Origin: Lycium barbarum
Taxonomy: Eukaryota; Streptophyta; Magnoliopsida; Solanales; Solanaceae
Reading direction: 5' to 3'
DNA length: 64,000 nt
NCBI RefSeq assembly: GCF_019175385.1
Contig: NC_083338.1
Coordinates: forward strand, 95,501,777 to 95,565,776
Part shown: piece after piece, positions 11,604-22,133 of the stretch
Position numbering within the stretch: position 1 is the first letter of the stretch
Layout: each line of letters begins with the position of its first letter
Made by a program: the position numbers and the translations under genes
Notes under the pieces: model-generated
The model's input: the letters and a program-made list of their open reading frames with translations, nothing else
Told to the model about the DNA's origin: nothing
Database searches by the model: none

Positions 11604-11621
11604 TGGCGCCCACCGTGGGGC
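11604..11621 (+). other. Primer-binding site of the Tat element
   Basis: TGGCGCCCACCGTGGGGC begins three bases after the LTR end. It has the TGGCGCC start shared by many gypsy elements primed by a tRNA 3' end. I do not name the tRNA from sequence alone. Confidence 0.75.
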
Positions 11622-11712
11622 CTTGGATAATAGTGGTGGTTTAATACGAATTCTGATAACACTTAATATTTTCACACTTGTTCTTTGAAGTTTGATTTCA
11701 GGTTCACCCGAC

Positions 11713-13200
11713 ATGTCAGACTCTCATTCTGTCAACTTTCACGCTGAATCAAGCCACCATGAGGAAAACGACAATGGGGTACCTCATAACAACGTGCCCC
11801 CAGCCGATCCTAACCAAGTCGGGTAATCGATAAGCGACGTGCCTGTCGATGGCGATAATAGAGGCACGCTGCAATAGCTCCGGAACCAGTTGGACATGGC
11901 TATGGAACAGTTGCAAGCCCAGCAGGAGGTTATAGCACAATTGCAAAATTAAAATCGAGCACCCGATATTACTCCATCTGAACAGACTGAGGAAGCTGAA
12001 GAAAGACACATTGCTGGAAATAACGGGAACAATCTCTGACAAAATGTCGAGCTGATAAGGATGCTCGAGGAACTAACAAAACGAGTAGAATTCGGGGAAA
12101 AGAAGATAGAGCCGAACGACAAGAAGGTGGAGAACTATAACGCAAGGGTCGACCAAATTCCTGAGGTACCTCCGGTGTTGAAGGGACCGGATTCGAAAAA
12201 CTCGTCCAAATGCCTTTTCCGCCTAGTGTTGCGCCGAAGCCGATCCTGAAGAGGATTCGTATGCCCGATATCCCAAAGTATAACGGGACTACCGACTTAA
12301 ACGAGCATGTGACTGCATACACATGTGCTATTAAAGGCAATGATCTCGCCGAGGATGAGAGGGAGTCGGTCCTGCTTAAGAAGTTCGGGGAAACCCTGTC
12401 CAAGGGAGCAATGATATGGTATCACAACTTACATGAACATTCGATTGACTCATTTGCCATGTTTGCGGATGCTTTTGTCAAAGCTCATGCCGGAGCCATT
12501 AAGGTCGAAACCCGAAAATCGGATTTGTTCAACGTTAAGCAGCGAGATGATGAAACCCTCCGCGAGTTTGTGGCCCGATTTCAAATGAAGCGTATGGACT
12601 TACCTCCGATCACTGATAATTGGGCCGTTCAGGCTTTTACTCAAGGGATCAACTCAAGAATCTCGATCACATCTATTGAGATAAAGCAAAATCTGGTAAA
12701 GTACCTGGCAATCGCTTAGGCTGATGTACACAACAAGTATCAATCGAAGATCAGGGTCAAGGATGATAAGATTTTGGGAGCCTCCTCGGTATCAGGGCGC
12801 CCTAGTAAAGGGAATGATCGATCAAGGAGAACGACAGATTGAGAGTTGAGACCATCATATGACATGTATCAGCCTTATCCACCTAATCGACGGGGTAACG
12901 GGCGCAACAACGAACCGAAGAAGAATGATATGAGGAGCGATCGAGGCCTAAATAATTGTAGATTGATGAAAAACAATGTTGTCGATAGGTCCTCGGGGAA
13001 TAAAGAAGTCCCAAAATTGTTCGAGTATAATTTCTGCGTCGATGTAGCGACCATAGCAGCGGTCATTATCCGCAACAAGGAAACAAGACACCCAAGGCCA
13101 ATCCAATCTGATCCTGAAAAACGGGATAAGAGTCTGATCTGTAAATACCATCATACCCACGACATCGAACCGAAGATTGCCGACAGTTAAGAGAGGAGGT
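11713..13200 (+). pseudogene. gag: Tat gag, broken
   Basis: Gag forms the particle that packages the element RNA in the cytoplasm. The first ATG (11,713) opens a frame that reads about 37 codons to a stop near 11,824, and further stops follow before 12,060. The best preserved part is 12,210-12,719, where the retrotransposon gag domain runs from IPKYNGTTDLNEHV through GAMIWYHNL and a FADAFVKAH motif to LREFVARFQ. After a stop at 12,717 the same frame continues at 12,846-13,190 and ends in a remnant of a zinc-knuckle-like motif (CKYHHTHD). Several stops and at least one frameshift make it non-functional. The frame then shifts again before protease. Confidence 0.85.
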
Positions 13201-13429
13201 AGCTCATCTATTTAATTTAGGCCACCTTTGAGAATTCTTAAGTGAACGAGCCAAAACTCACTTCAAGAACGTGGATGCCAACAAGCAAGATAGACCGGAA
13301 GAGCCTCAGCAAGTGATCTACATGATCATGGTAGGAACGGACATTCCCAGGGGGCAGTAATGAAACACACCAAAGTTTCCATAACGAGAGAAAAATCGTA
13401 TTCGGAATTATGACCCCGACAGTTCTATC

Positions 13430-14010
13430 TCGTTCAATGACGAGGACATGGAAGGCATCGTTCAGCCTCACAACGATGCACTAGTAATATCTGTCATTGT
13501 TAATAAATTTAGAATTAAACGTGTGCTGATTGATCCAGGTAGCTCGGCTAATATCATCCGATGGAGAGTCATCGAGCAGCTGGGACTGCTAGACCAGATC
13601 ATGCCAGCAGTCGGAGTCCTCAACGGATTCAATATGGCCTGCGAAACGACGAAGGGTGAGATCACCTTGCCGATCAACATAACCAGAACCACGCAGCCAG
13701 ACCAAATTTTATGTGATAGAGGGAGACATGGGATATAATGCATTTTTGGGAAGACCATGGATTCACCTCATAAGAGTGGTCCCCTCAACTCTGCACTAAG
13801 CATTGAAGTTCCCGACCTCAGAAGGGATCAAAATCATTCATGGTGAGCAACAGGTCGCAAAAGAGATGTTCGTGGTCGAAGAAGTGATTACGACGGCAAA
13901 GATACTGGTATTGAACAAAGGGGAAAGCGCCAAATAACAATCACAAATTCTGATCTCGGGGCCCTCGGAAGATCGGGATAGGAACACACCAGATGAAGAG
14001 CTAAATTTTG
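13430..14010 (+). pseudogene. Tat aspartic protease region, broken
   Basis: The protease would cut the Gag-Pol polyprotein. In 13,448-13,738 the frame shows KRVLIDPGSSANII, the catalytic D-x-G-S-S loop with proline in the middle position, then GEITLPI. After a frameshift near 13,720 the flap-distal part follows in another frame as [12 protein letters not shown] (about 13,728-13,763), then a linker. The pieces are collinear with known Tat proteases, so this is one broken domain, not two genes. A stop and a frame change separate it from reverse transcriptase. Confidence 0.75.
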
Positions 14011-14025
14011 TAGTTCCGAGGTTCT

Positions 14026-15530
14026 TTGTGGTACCCCGATGATTCAGATGCTACCAAATTCATAGTCGAAGAACTCGAGCAAGTCATAATGTTCGTTCAT
14101 CTACCGGACAGGAAGGTATACCTGGGCACGGGGTTAACCCCCGAGATCAGGAATTTTTTTATTGAATTTCTTAAAAATAACTCTGATTGCTTTGCCTGGT
14201 CCCATTTAGACATGACAGGTATCCCACCGAAAGTGACAGCACACAAGTTGAGTCTAGACCTAAGTTTCCCTCTAGTCAAACAAAAGCGAAGGCCGCAACC
14301 CGAGGTCAAGCATGCGTTCGTCAAAGATGAGGTATCTAAACTCCTTAAAATAGGATCCATTCAGGAGGTTAAATACCTGGACTGGTTAGCTAATGTTGTA
14401 GTGGTGCCTAAAAAGGGAAAAAAATTTAGAATGTGCATAGACTATAAAGATTTAAATAAGGCTTGCCCGAAGGATTCATTCCCTTTGCCCAGCATCGATC
14501 GTGTGATTGACGCTACGGCTGGTCACGACACACTGAGTTTCCTCGATGGCTACACCAGGTACAATCAAATACAGATGGACCCAGGGGACCGAGAAAAAAC
14601 CTCTTTCATGAATAGGTTTGGCACATATTGCTATAACGTAATGCCTTTCGATTTGAAAAATGCAGGTGCTACCTATTAGCTGCTAGTCCACCGCATGTTC
14701 GAACACCAAATAGGAAAATCAATGGAAGTTTATATAGATGACATAGTTGTTAAGTCGCTACGAGCAGAGGACCATTTAAAGTATTTGCAGGAAACTTTCG
14801 ACATATTAAGAAAGTACAACTTGAAGCTAAACCCGGAAAAGTGTGCCTTCGGCGTCGGTTCGAGTAAGTTTCTCGGATTCATGGTATCGAATCGGGAGAT
14901 TGAGATCAACCCGGACAAGATAAAGGCAATTGAAGATATCACCGTGGTAAACGACATCAAAGGGGTGCAAAGGTTGACCAGACGGATAGCCGCCCTGAGC
15001 TAATTCATTTCCAGATCCTTGGACAAGAGCCATCGGTTCTTCTCATTACTAAAGAAAAAGACTGACTTCGCCTGGACCCCGAGTGCCAGAAGGCCTTAGC
15101 GGAACTCAAAAAGTACTTATCAAGCCCACCTTTGCTACACACACCAAAGGCGAATGAGCAGTTGTATCTATACTTGGCGGTGTCCGAGATAGCGGTAAGT
15201 GATGTCTTGGTTCGAGAAGAAGAAGGTACGCAATACCCAGTTTACTATGTAAGTAGGACCCTAGGTAATGCTGAAACCCGATACCCGCACTTAGAAAAAC
15301 TTGTATTAGCTTTATTGAGTGCATCTAGAAAGTTAAATCCTTACTTTCAATGCCATCCTATATGTGTCATAACATCATACCTGTTGAGGAATATCATACA
15401 TAAACCCGAACTCTCGGACCGATTAGGAAAATGGGCTGTCGAGATTAGCGGGTACGATATTGAATATATACCTCAGACTGCTATTAAATCCCAAATACTA
15501 GCAAACTTCGTGGCCGACTTCACGCCGGCC
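14026..15530 (+). pseudogene. pol: Tat reverse transcriptase and RNase H, broken
   Basis: Reverse transcriptase copies the element RNA into DNA; RNase H removes the template. Visible in order: the thumb-proximal lead-in (VKDEVSKLLKIGSIQEV), FRMCIDYKDLNKACPKD, SFLDGYTRYNQI, then a TAG stop at 14,677-14,679 where glutamine is usual, and in the same frame the catalytic YIDD box at 14,731-14,742 followed by LNPEKCAFG. A stop at 15,001 and a frameshift near 15,080 lead into RNase H in a third frame: LYLYLAVSEIAVSDVLV, PVYYVSRTL, ETRYPHLEKL, with the usual end ILANFVADF near 15,520. The single in-frame stop in the RT core suggests moderate age. Confidence 0.88.
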
Positions 15531-15539
15531 ATGATCCCT

Positions 15540-15960
15540 GAAGTCGATAAAGAACTACTCCTCACTTCGGGAACTAGTTCGGGAGTCTGGACCTTATACA
15601 CGGACGGTGCTTCCAATATGAAAGGGTCTGGGTTGGGAATCGTTCTCAAACCACCAACTAGTGATATAATAAGACAATCTATTAGATCTGTTCATTTGAC
15701 TAACAATGAAGCCGAATATGAGGTTATGATTGCAGGTATAGAACTAGCAAAGAGCTTGGAAGCGGAAATCATTGAGGCCAAATGTGATTCCCTCCTGGTG
15801 ATCAATCAAGTGAACGGCACATTCGAGGTCAAAGACGACCGAATGCGGAGATATGTAGAAAAACTACATGTGGTTTTTTTCATTGATTCAAGGAATGGAC
15901 ACTCGAACACGTGCCTCGGGACCAAAATAACAAGGCCAATGCTCTGGCAAACCTAGGATC
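15540..15960 (+). pseudogene. Additional (archaeal-type) RNase H domain of the Tat lineage
   Basis: A second RNase H fold follows the first, which marks the Tat clade. The motifs are WTLYTDGASNMKGSGLGIVL with the first catalytic aspartate, NNEAEYEVMIAGIELA with the catalytic glutamate, and AKCDSLLVINQVNG with the next aspartate. The frame is shared with the upstream RNase H and stays open to 15,956. Near 15,875 a frameshift removes the normal C-terminal part, since the downstream words continue in another frame. Its role in other elements is thought to be template removal or primer handling. Confidence 0.85.
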
Positions 15961-16006
15961 ATTGGTAGAATCGGAAGAGTTTAATTCTGGCGCTGTGGTA
16001 TAGCTA

Positions 16007-17303
16007 ATGAGTTCCATCATCGAGACTGGCCACGCTGAGATAAATTCAACTAGCCTCACTTGGGATTGGAGAAACCAATATGTAGACTATATTCAAACAG
16101 GGAAGCTACCACCTGATGCCAAAGACTCGAGGACCCTTCGAACCAAAGCAGCCAGATTTTGTTTGGTCGACGGCCAGCTGTACCGAAGGTCGTTCTACGG
16201 TCCTTTGGCAAGATGTTTGGGGCTGGGGGAAATCGACTATGCTATGAGGGAAATTCACGAGGGGATTTGTGGAAACTACTTGGGAGCTGACTCACTGGTC
16301 AGCAAGCTGATCAGTGCAAGTTGCTACTGGAACGAGATGGAGAAAGACGCCAAAACCTTCGTTTGAAAATGCAACAAATGCTAAAGGCACGCCCCGTCGA
16401 TACACCAACCAGGAGAGAAGCTTCATCCGGTCCTTTCTCCATGGCTATTCATGAAATAGGGAATGGACATAGTAAGGCCTTTTCCCTAGGCCCCAGGTAA
16501 GGCGCATTTTATTTTACTTATGACTGATTATTTCTCTAAATGGGTTGAAGCACAGGCACTTGAAAGGGTCAGGGAAAATGAAGTCATTGACTTCATTTAT
16601 GACCATATAATTTGTCGATTCAGGGTGCCCACTGAAATTGCATGTGATAACGGGAAGCAGTTCATAGGAAACAAAGTCAGCAAGTTCTTCGAAGAATACA
16701 AAATCAAAAAGATCTTGTCCACCCCGTACCACCCGAGCGCGAATGGCCAAACTGAGTCAACAAACAAGATTATACTGCAGAACATAAAGAAAAGGCTGAC
16801 CGACTCTAAACGCTGATGGAAGGAGATCTTACTCGAGGTCTTATGGGCCTATCGCACTACGGTGAGATCGAGTACCGGGGAAACTCCATTCTTCCTGGTA
16901 TATGGAACCGAGGCTCTAATACCCGTCAAGGTCGGTGAACCAAGTTTAAGATTTCAACATGCTATTGAAGACTCAAACCACGAAGCGATGTCTGCTAGTC
17001 TGAATCTCATGGACGAAAAGAGAGAAGCTGCCTACGTCCGTTTAGCAACTCAAAAGCAAAGGATGCAATGATATTATAACCGAAGGGCTAACCTTAGGCA
17101 CTTTCAGATTGGGAACTTGATCTTGAGGAAGGTCACACTTCACACCAAGAACCCCAACGAAGGAAAATTGGGTTCGAACTGGGAAGGGCCATACAGAGTC
17201 ACCGAGATAACCGAGAAAGGTTCCTATTAACTCGAGAATGGAAATGGAATACAACTTCCAAACAACTGTAATGTGGCACACCTAAAACGATACTATTGTT
17301 AAA
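16007..17303 (+). pseudogene. Tat integrase with GPY module, broken
   Basis: Integrase inserts the cDNA into the genome. The N-terminal zinc domain (16,230-16,380) reads EIHEGICGNY, with tyrosine in place of the second histidine, and KCNKC after a stop at 16,364. The catalytic core is in 16,520-16,816: MTDYFSKWVEA (first aspartate), ACDNGKQF (second aspartate), and PYHPSANGQTEST (glutamate). It is broken by a stop at 16,814. 16,862-17,071 continues with GETPFFLVYGTEALIPV, and after another stop the GPY/F module reads GKLGSNWEGPYRV near 17,163. The region ends around 17,303. At least four stops are present. Confidence 0.88.
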
Positions 17304-17622
17304 GGTACGAGTGACCTTTTATTTTTTGTTCCCTTTGGTTTAAACATGCAAGCATACATCGAAGTGGACATCAGAAGCAGCGCAACAGAAGCCGAGAAGT
17401 CATAAACTTAGGACTGAAAGCACGTGCTGCACTCTTTTTCCCTTCGATCGGTTTTGTCCCGAAGTGGGTTTTCCGGCAAGGTTTTTAATGAGGCAGCACC
17501 GTACAACATGCTACTAAAATATAGAGGATCAGTCAAGAACCGGGGACTGAAGACTACCTATATCGGGTCAATAGTACCCGAGCTCTCACACTTCAAACTC
17601 AAGTACTAGGGGACTATCATAC
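17304..17622 (+). other. Start of the Tat 3' non-coding region, with LINE target duplication
   Basis: The Tat sequence runs on without a gene until it is interrupted by the RTE LINE. The last 19 bases, TACTAGGGGACTATCATAC (17,604-17,622), are repeated with one change at 21,540-21,558 on the far side of the LINE, marking the insertion site. A 61-codon ORF at 17,424 is not considered a gene. Confidence 0.7.
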
Positions 17623-17954
17623 AACAACAACAACATACCCAGTGAAATCCCACAATGTGGGGTCTGAGGAGGGTAAAGTGTACGCAGACCTTACCCCTAT
17701 CTCGGAAGATAGGGAGGCTGTTTCCGAAAGACCCTCGGCTCAAGCGAAAACACAACGAGAAAGGTTAGATAAGAACAAGCAGTTTAAAACAAAATGCAAA
17801 AGAAACTAAAGAAAGCGAATAATTCAAAATAGAGCAGTCTAAAAAACGGAGTAGTAGCTACCACAGATAAATAAGATAATCGAAGTACAAGAAACAACAT
17901 ATAGTAGCAAGAAACAAACGACAACAGACTATAAATCGAAACCGCGACTACCTA

Positions 17955-20900
17955 CTAGCATTCTACCCTAATCTGAGTCCTCCAAAACCTCTTATCTAAG
18001 GTCATGTCCTCGGTAAGCTGAACTTGCGCCATGTACGATCTCAGCACATCTCCCCAGTACTTTTTCGGCCTACCTCTACCTCTTCTAAAATCATCCATAG
18101 CTAACCTCTCACACCTCCGCACTGGGGCAACTGTGCCTCTCCTCCTCACAAGCCCAAACCATCTCAGCCTCGCTTCCCTCATCTTATCCTCCACTGATGC
18201 CACTCCAACCTTATCCTGGATATATTCATTCCTAATCGTATCTTGTCTGGTGTGCCCACACATCCATCGCAACATTCTCATTTTCGCAACTTTTATCTTT
18301 TGGATGTGAGAGCTCTTGACTGCCCAGCACTCTACCCCATACAAAAAGGTCGGTCTTACAACCACTTTGTAGAGCCTGCCTTTAAGTTTTGGTGGAACCT
18401 TCTTATCACACAGCACTCCCGAAGAAAGCCTCCATTTCATCCACCATGCACCAATACGACGTGAGACATCATCGTCTATATCCCCATTTTCTTGTATAAT
18501 AGACCCAAGATATTTGAAACTTCCTTTCTTTGGGATGGCCTGGGTCCCAAGCCTCACTTCCACGCCAGGATCATGTGCCACGCCACTGAACTTGCACTCC
18601 ATGTACTCTATCTTGGTCCTACTCAACTTGAACCCTTTAGACTCCAGAGTTTGTCTCTAAACCTCTAGCTTAGCGTTCACTCCGCTGCGTGTCTCGTCAA
18701 TCAAGATTATGTCATCTGCAAATAACATACACCATGGCACTTCACCTTGAATTCGCTGCGTCAGACAGTCCATCACTAAGGCAAATAAAAATAGGCTAAG
18801 AGCTGATCCCTGGTGCAACCCCATCTCCACTGGGAAGTGTTCCGAGTCTCCTCCCACTGTCCTTACTCTGGTCTTGGCTCCCTCATACATGTCCTTGATC
18901 ACCCTAATGTACGCTACAGGTACACCTCTGGCCTCCAAGCATCTCCATAAAACCTCTCTTGGCACTTTGTCATAAGCTTTTTCTAGGTTGATGAAAACCA
19001 TGTGCAAGTCTTTCTTTCTCTCCTTATACTGCTCTAGTCTCCACACAAGATGGATGTCTTCTGTAGTTGGGCGCCCCGATATGAATCCGAACTGGTTCTC
19101 TGAAATGGACACGCCTCTTCTTACCCTCATCTCCACCACCCTTTCCCACACTTTCATAGTGTGGCTTAGCAGCGTGATCCCTCTATAGCTGTTGCAACTT
19201 TGAATATCACCCTTGTTCTTATACAAAGGAACCATCATACTCCACCTCCATTCCTCAGGCATCTTCGCCATCTTGAAAATAACATTAAACAATCCAGTCA
19301 ACCACTCCAAACCTGCCCTGCCCGCACTCTTCCAAAATTCCCCAGGGATCTCGTCAGGACCGGTAGCTCTTCCCCTGCGCATCCTGCGAACAACACCCTT
19401 AACCTCCTCCACCTTTATACTCCTACAATACCCAAAATCGTGACGCCTCTCAGAGTACTCCAAATCTCCCAACATAATGTCTCTATCACCTTCCTCGTTC
19501 AAGAGTTTATGGAAGTATGACTGCCATCTTCGTCTAATGAGATCTTCCTTCACCAATACTTTTCCATCGTCGTCCTTGATGCATTTTACTCGATCCAGGT
19601 CCCGTGCCTTTCTCTCCCTCACTTTGGCTAGCTTGAACAACTTCTTATCCCCGCCTTTGTCCTCTAATTCTGCATATAGATGTTTGAAAGCTGTCGTTTT
19701 TGCCGCCAAAACTGCCAACTTCGCTTCCTTTCGCGCAATCTTATACCTTTCCCTATTCGTCCGCTTCTCCTCATCATCTTTGCTGTCTACCAACCTCGCG
19801 TACGCTACATTCTTTGCTTCCACCTTTCCATGGACTTCTCCATTCCACCACCAGTCCCCTCGTCGCCCACCATGGAGACCTCTCGAGACTCCCAGAACAT
19901 CTCTAGCTGCTTCCCTAATACATCTCGCCATCCTATCCCACATACTGCTCGCGTCCCCCCTACTCTCCCAAGCCCCCATAGCCATCAACTTCTCCCCCAT
20001 CTCCTGGGCACTCGACAAAGTCAGACTCCCCCATCTGATCCTTGTCCAGTCATCCACGACCCTCTTCTTCTTCTTCCTCATAATACCCAAATCCATCACC
20101 AAAAGCTTATGTTGGGTCGTAAGGTTCTCACTCGGAATGACCTTGCAGTCTTTCCAAAGACCTTTATCCTCTTTTCTATGGAGCAAAAAGTCTATCTACG
20201 TTGCAGCCGTCGAACTACGAAAGGTTACCAAGTGCTGTTCCCTCTTCGGGAAACTCGAGTTAGCTACCACCAATCCAAAAGCTTTAGCGAAATCCAGAAG
20301 TGAGAATCCTCCTCCATTCCTGACTCCGAAGCCGAAACCTCCATGCTCATCATCATAACCCTTTGAGGTTGAGCCGATGTGTCTATTGAAATCTCCTCAT
20401 ATGAATAACCTTTCGGTGGGCGGTATACCTCCCACCACTTCGTCCAAATCCTCCCAAAATCGCCTCTTATCCTTCCCATTCAAGCCTGCTTGTGGCGCGT
20501 AAGTACTAATAATGTTCAAGGTAAACCCTTACACAACTAACTTAACCACCATCATCTGGTTATTGACCCTCCTAACCTCTACGGCCTGGTCCCTTAGCTC
20601 ACTATCTACTAAAATTCCTACCACATTTATATACGTTGACTTACCCGAGAACCATAACTTATACACGTCCACATCCTTAGCTTTAGATCCTACCCATTTG
20701 GTCTCTTGGACGCAAACTATATTAATCCTCCTCTTCTTAAGAATCTTAACTAGCTCTATGGACTTCCCTGTCAAAGTCCCAATGTTCCAGGACCCTATTC
20801 TCAACCTAGACGCTCTCTGACCCCACTTACCCCCTCTCACCCTAGTACTCGTCCCCGACCGAGAACATGACCCTAGTCTATTATCGCTCACTAACGCCAC
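17955..20900 (-). pseudogene. RTE LINE endonuclease-reverse transcriptase, three nonsense codons seen
   Basis: The protein nicks target DNA and primes reverse transcription of its own RNA there. Start ATG at 20,900. The endonuclease opens with LRIGSWNIGTLTGKS and IVCVQETKWVGSKA. In the same region I see a TAA at 20,529-20,531 after VVKLVV, and a TGA near 20,395 just before GDFNRHIG, an endonuclease core motif. The reverse transcriptase (20,186-18,657) shows [54 protein letters not shown] and the catalytic FADD near 18,715. A TAG at 18,657-18,659, probably a former tryptophan codon, interrupts it. The C-terminal part (18,626-17,955) continues in the same frame with [14 protein letters not shown] and [10 protein letters not shown]. 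The element is inactive but lightly damaged. Confidence 0.92.
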
Positions 20901-21539
20901 TAAGGGAAATAAAAGAAAATCAAAGATTTATCTAAAATAAAAAAGAATCAATACTAAAGCACAGTTATCAAGAGACTATATGTAAGTCAGGTTACTATGA
21001 CAAGAAAGATAGCATTATAAGCTAAATGAATAAAGGCAAGAATGTAACATCAAGAGTCAAGAATGTGTAGCAGGCAAGATTTAACAAGGTTAAAAGATAC
21101 AAGAATTAATATGAGCCACCAGAGGTACCAACTCCAGGTGAAAAAAATTTTAAAGTATAAAAAAACCTGTTCGCCGCCGGAGTTACTGTTCATCGCCGGA
21201 GTTACTGTTCACCGCCGAAACCCGCTGACTTGGCCGAAAACCTGCTGGCGGGGGTTTCCAGGTGCAGAAACGAGAAGACAAGAGGCAAAAAAGCAAAGAA
21301 AAGAGAAGAGAAGAGAAGAGAGGAGGAGAAGAAAGAAGGAGATTTGGCTGGAAAAATGCCCTATACCCGCCAGCGTTGGAAGGGGAAGAGAGCTGCTTAC
21401 CTGGAGGGGGAGGGGTTCGCTGCCAGGAAGGAGGGGGTGTGTGAGGTGGGGTGGGTGGAGGGATTGTAAACTTACCTTTGAGAGAAAGGGGGGAGAGAGA
21501 GAGAGGAAGTGCAAAATCTGCTACAGTTGGCGTTACCTC
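20901..21539 (-). other. 5' untranslated region of the RTE LINE
   Basis: No protein-coding signal is seen on either strand despite several overlapping ORFs. The stretch 21,280-21,340 is purine-rich on the plus strand (GAGAAGAG words) and 21,400-21,510 is G-rich. It lies between the first endonuclease ATG and the target duplication. Confidence 0.6.
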
Positions 21540-21558
21540 TACTAGGGTACTATCATAC

Positions 21559-22133
21559 CCGGGGTTCATTGATACCTATGTAAAGCCAAGGCTTGAACGA
21601 TAGGATTTGATGTAAGAGAACAAATGATCGATTGAATCATGTCCGATTAGCTTGTTCTTGCCACGACAATTATTGTAAATTTGTTTTCGGTTCCATCAAG
21701 AAAAATGAGGAAACTCCTCAAAATATCTAATATTGCATGTTACCGAACCAGACCCCCAAATATACGAAATGTGTAAACTCGAAGCCTACGGTCTAAATAC
21801 GAAATATGTTAGCCTAAAAGACTACGGTCTAAACGATGAAAGACTATGGTCTAAATAGTTAAAGACTATGGTCTAAAAACAACCACGTTGTGCGACTCAG
21901 AGACGTCTAAGTTCGCAAACAAGGCCTTTCGCATACCACACACACTTGAGAACGAATCACTGTCACTTTAAATTTGCTTTTGCTAAAGCAGTGATGCATG
22001 CTAAGGCAATGGCACATATCGGACAAATATTAAACTGAGCCAATGAATATTTTAATTCTTAAACACAAAATACAAGGCAATAAAAAGCGATGGATAAGCC
22101 GGGAAAAAATCTTTTTAAATATAAGTCAAGGAT
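21559..22133 (+). other. Tat 3' non-coding region with short palindromic repeats
   Basis: Tat DNA resumes after the LINE. At 21,782-21,877 there are four spaced copies of a word of about 17 bases: AAGCCTACGGTCTAAA, then AAGACTACGGTCTAAA, then AAGACTATGGTCTAAA twice. AGAC and GTCT within the unit form a 4-bp stem. No gene is seen on the plus strand. The antisense gene described next ends at the right side of this stretch. Confidence 0.6.

Larger units (their letters stand above)
17623..21539 (-). mobile_element. RTE-clade LINE, nearly full length (3917 bp)
   Basis: The minus-strand element ends at its 3' side in the GTTGTTGTTGTTGT tail (plus strand AACAACAACAAC at 17,623) preceded by the common Solanaceae RTE 3' end. 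It encodes an apurinic-type endonuclease and a reverse transcriptase with a FADD box. A 19-bp target duplication with 18 matches flanks it (17,604-17,622 and 21,540-21,558), so it jumped into the Tat 3' region as a unit. Length agrees with full-length plant RTE elements. Confidence 0.9.

Noticed and set aside
19477..20358. Plus-strand ORF of 293 codons
   Set aside because: It lies opposite the RTE reverse transcriptase and endonuclease; its composition (Ser, Leu, Pro) is what the complementary strand of that coding region gives.
21063..21569. Arg/Glu-rich plus-strand and Pro/Ser-rich minus-strand ORFs
   Set aside because: They are products of the purine-rich 5' untranslated region of the RTE LINE.
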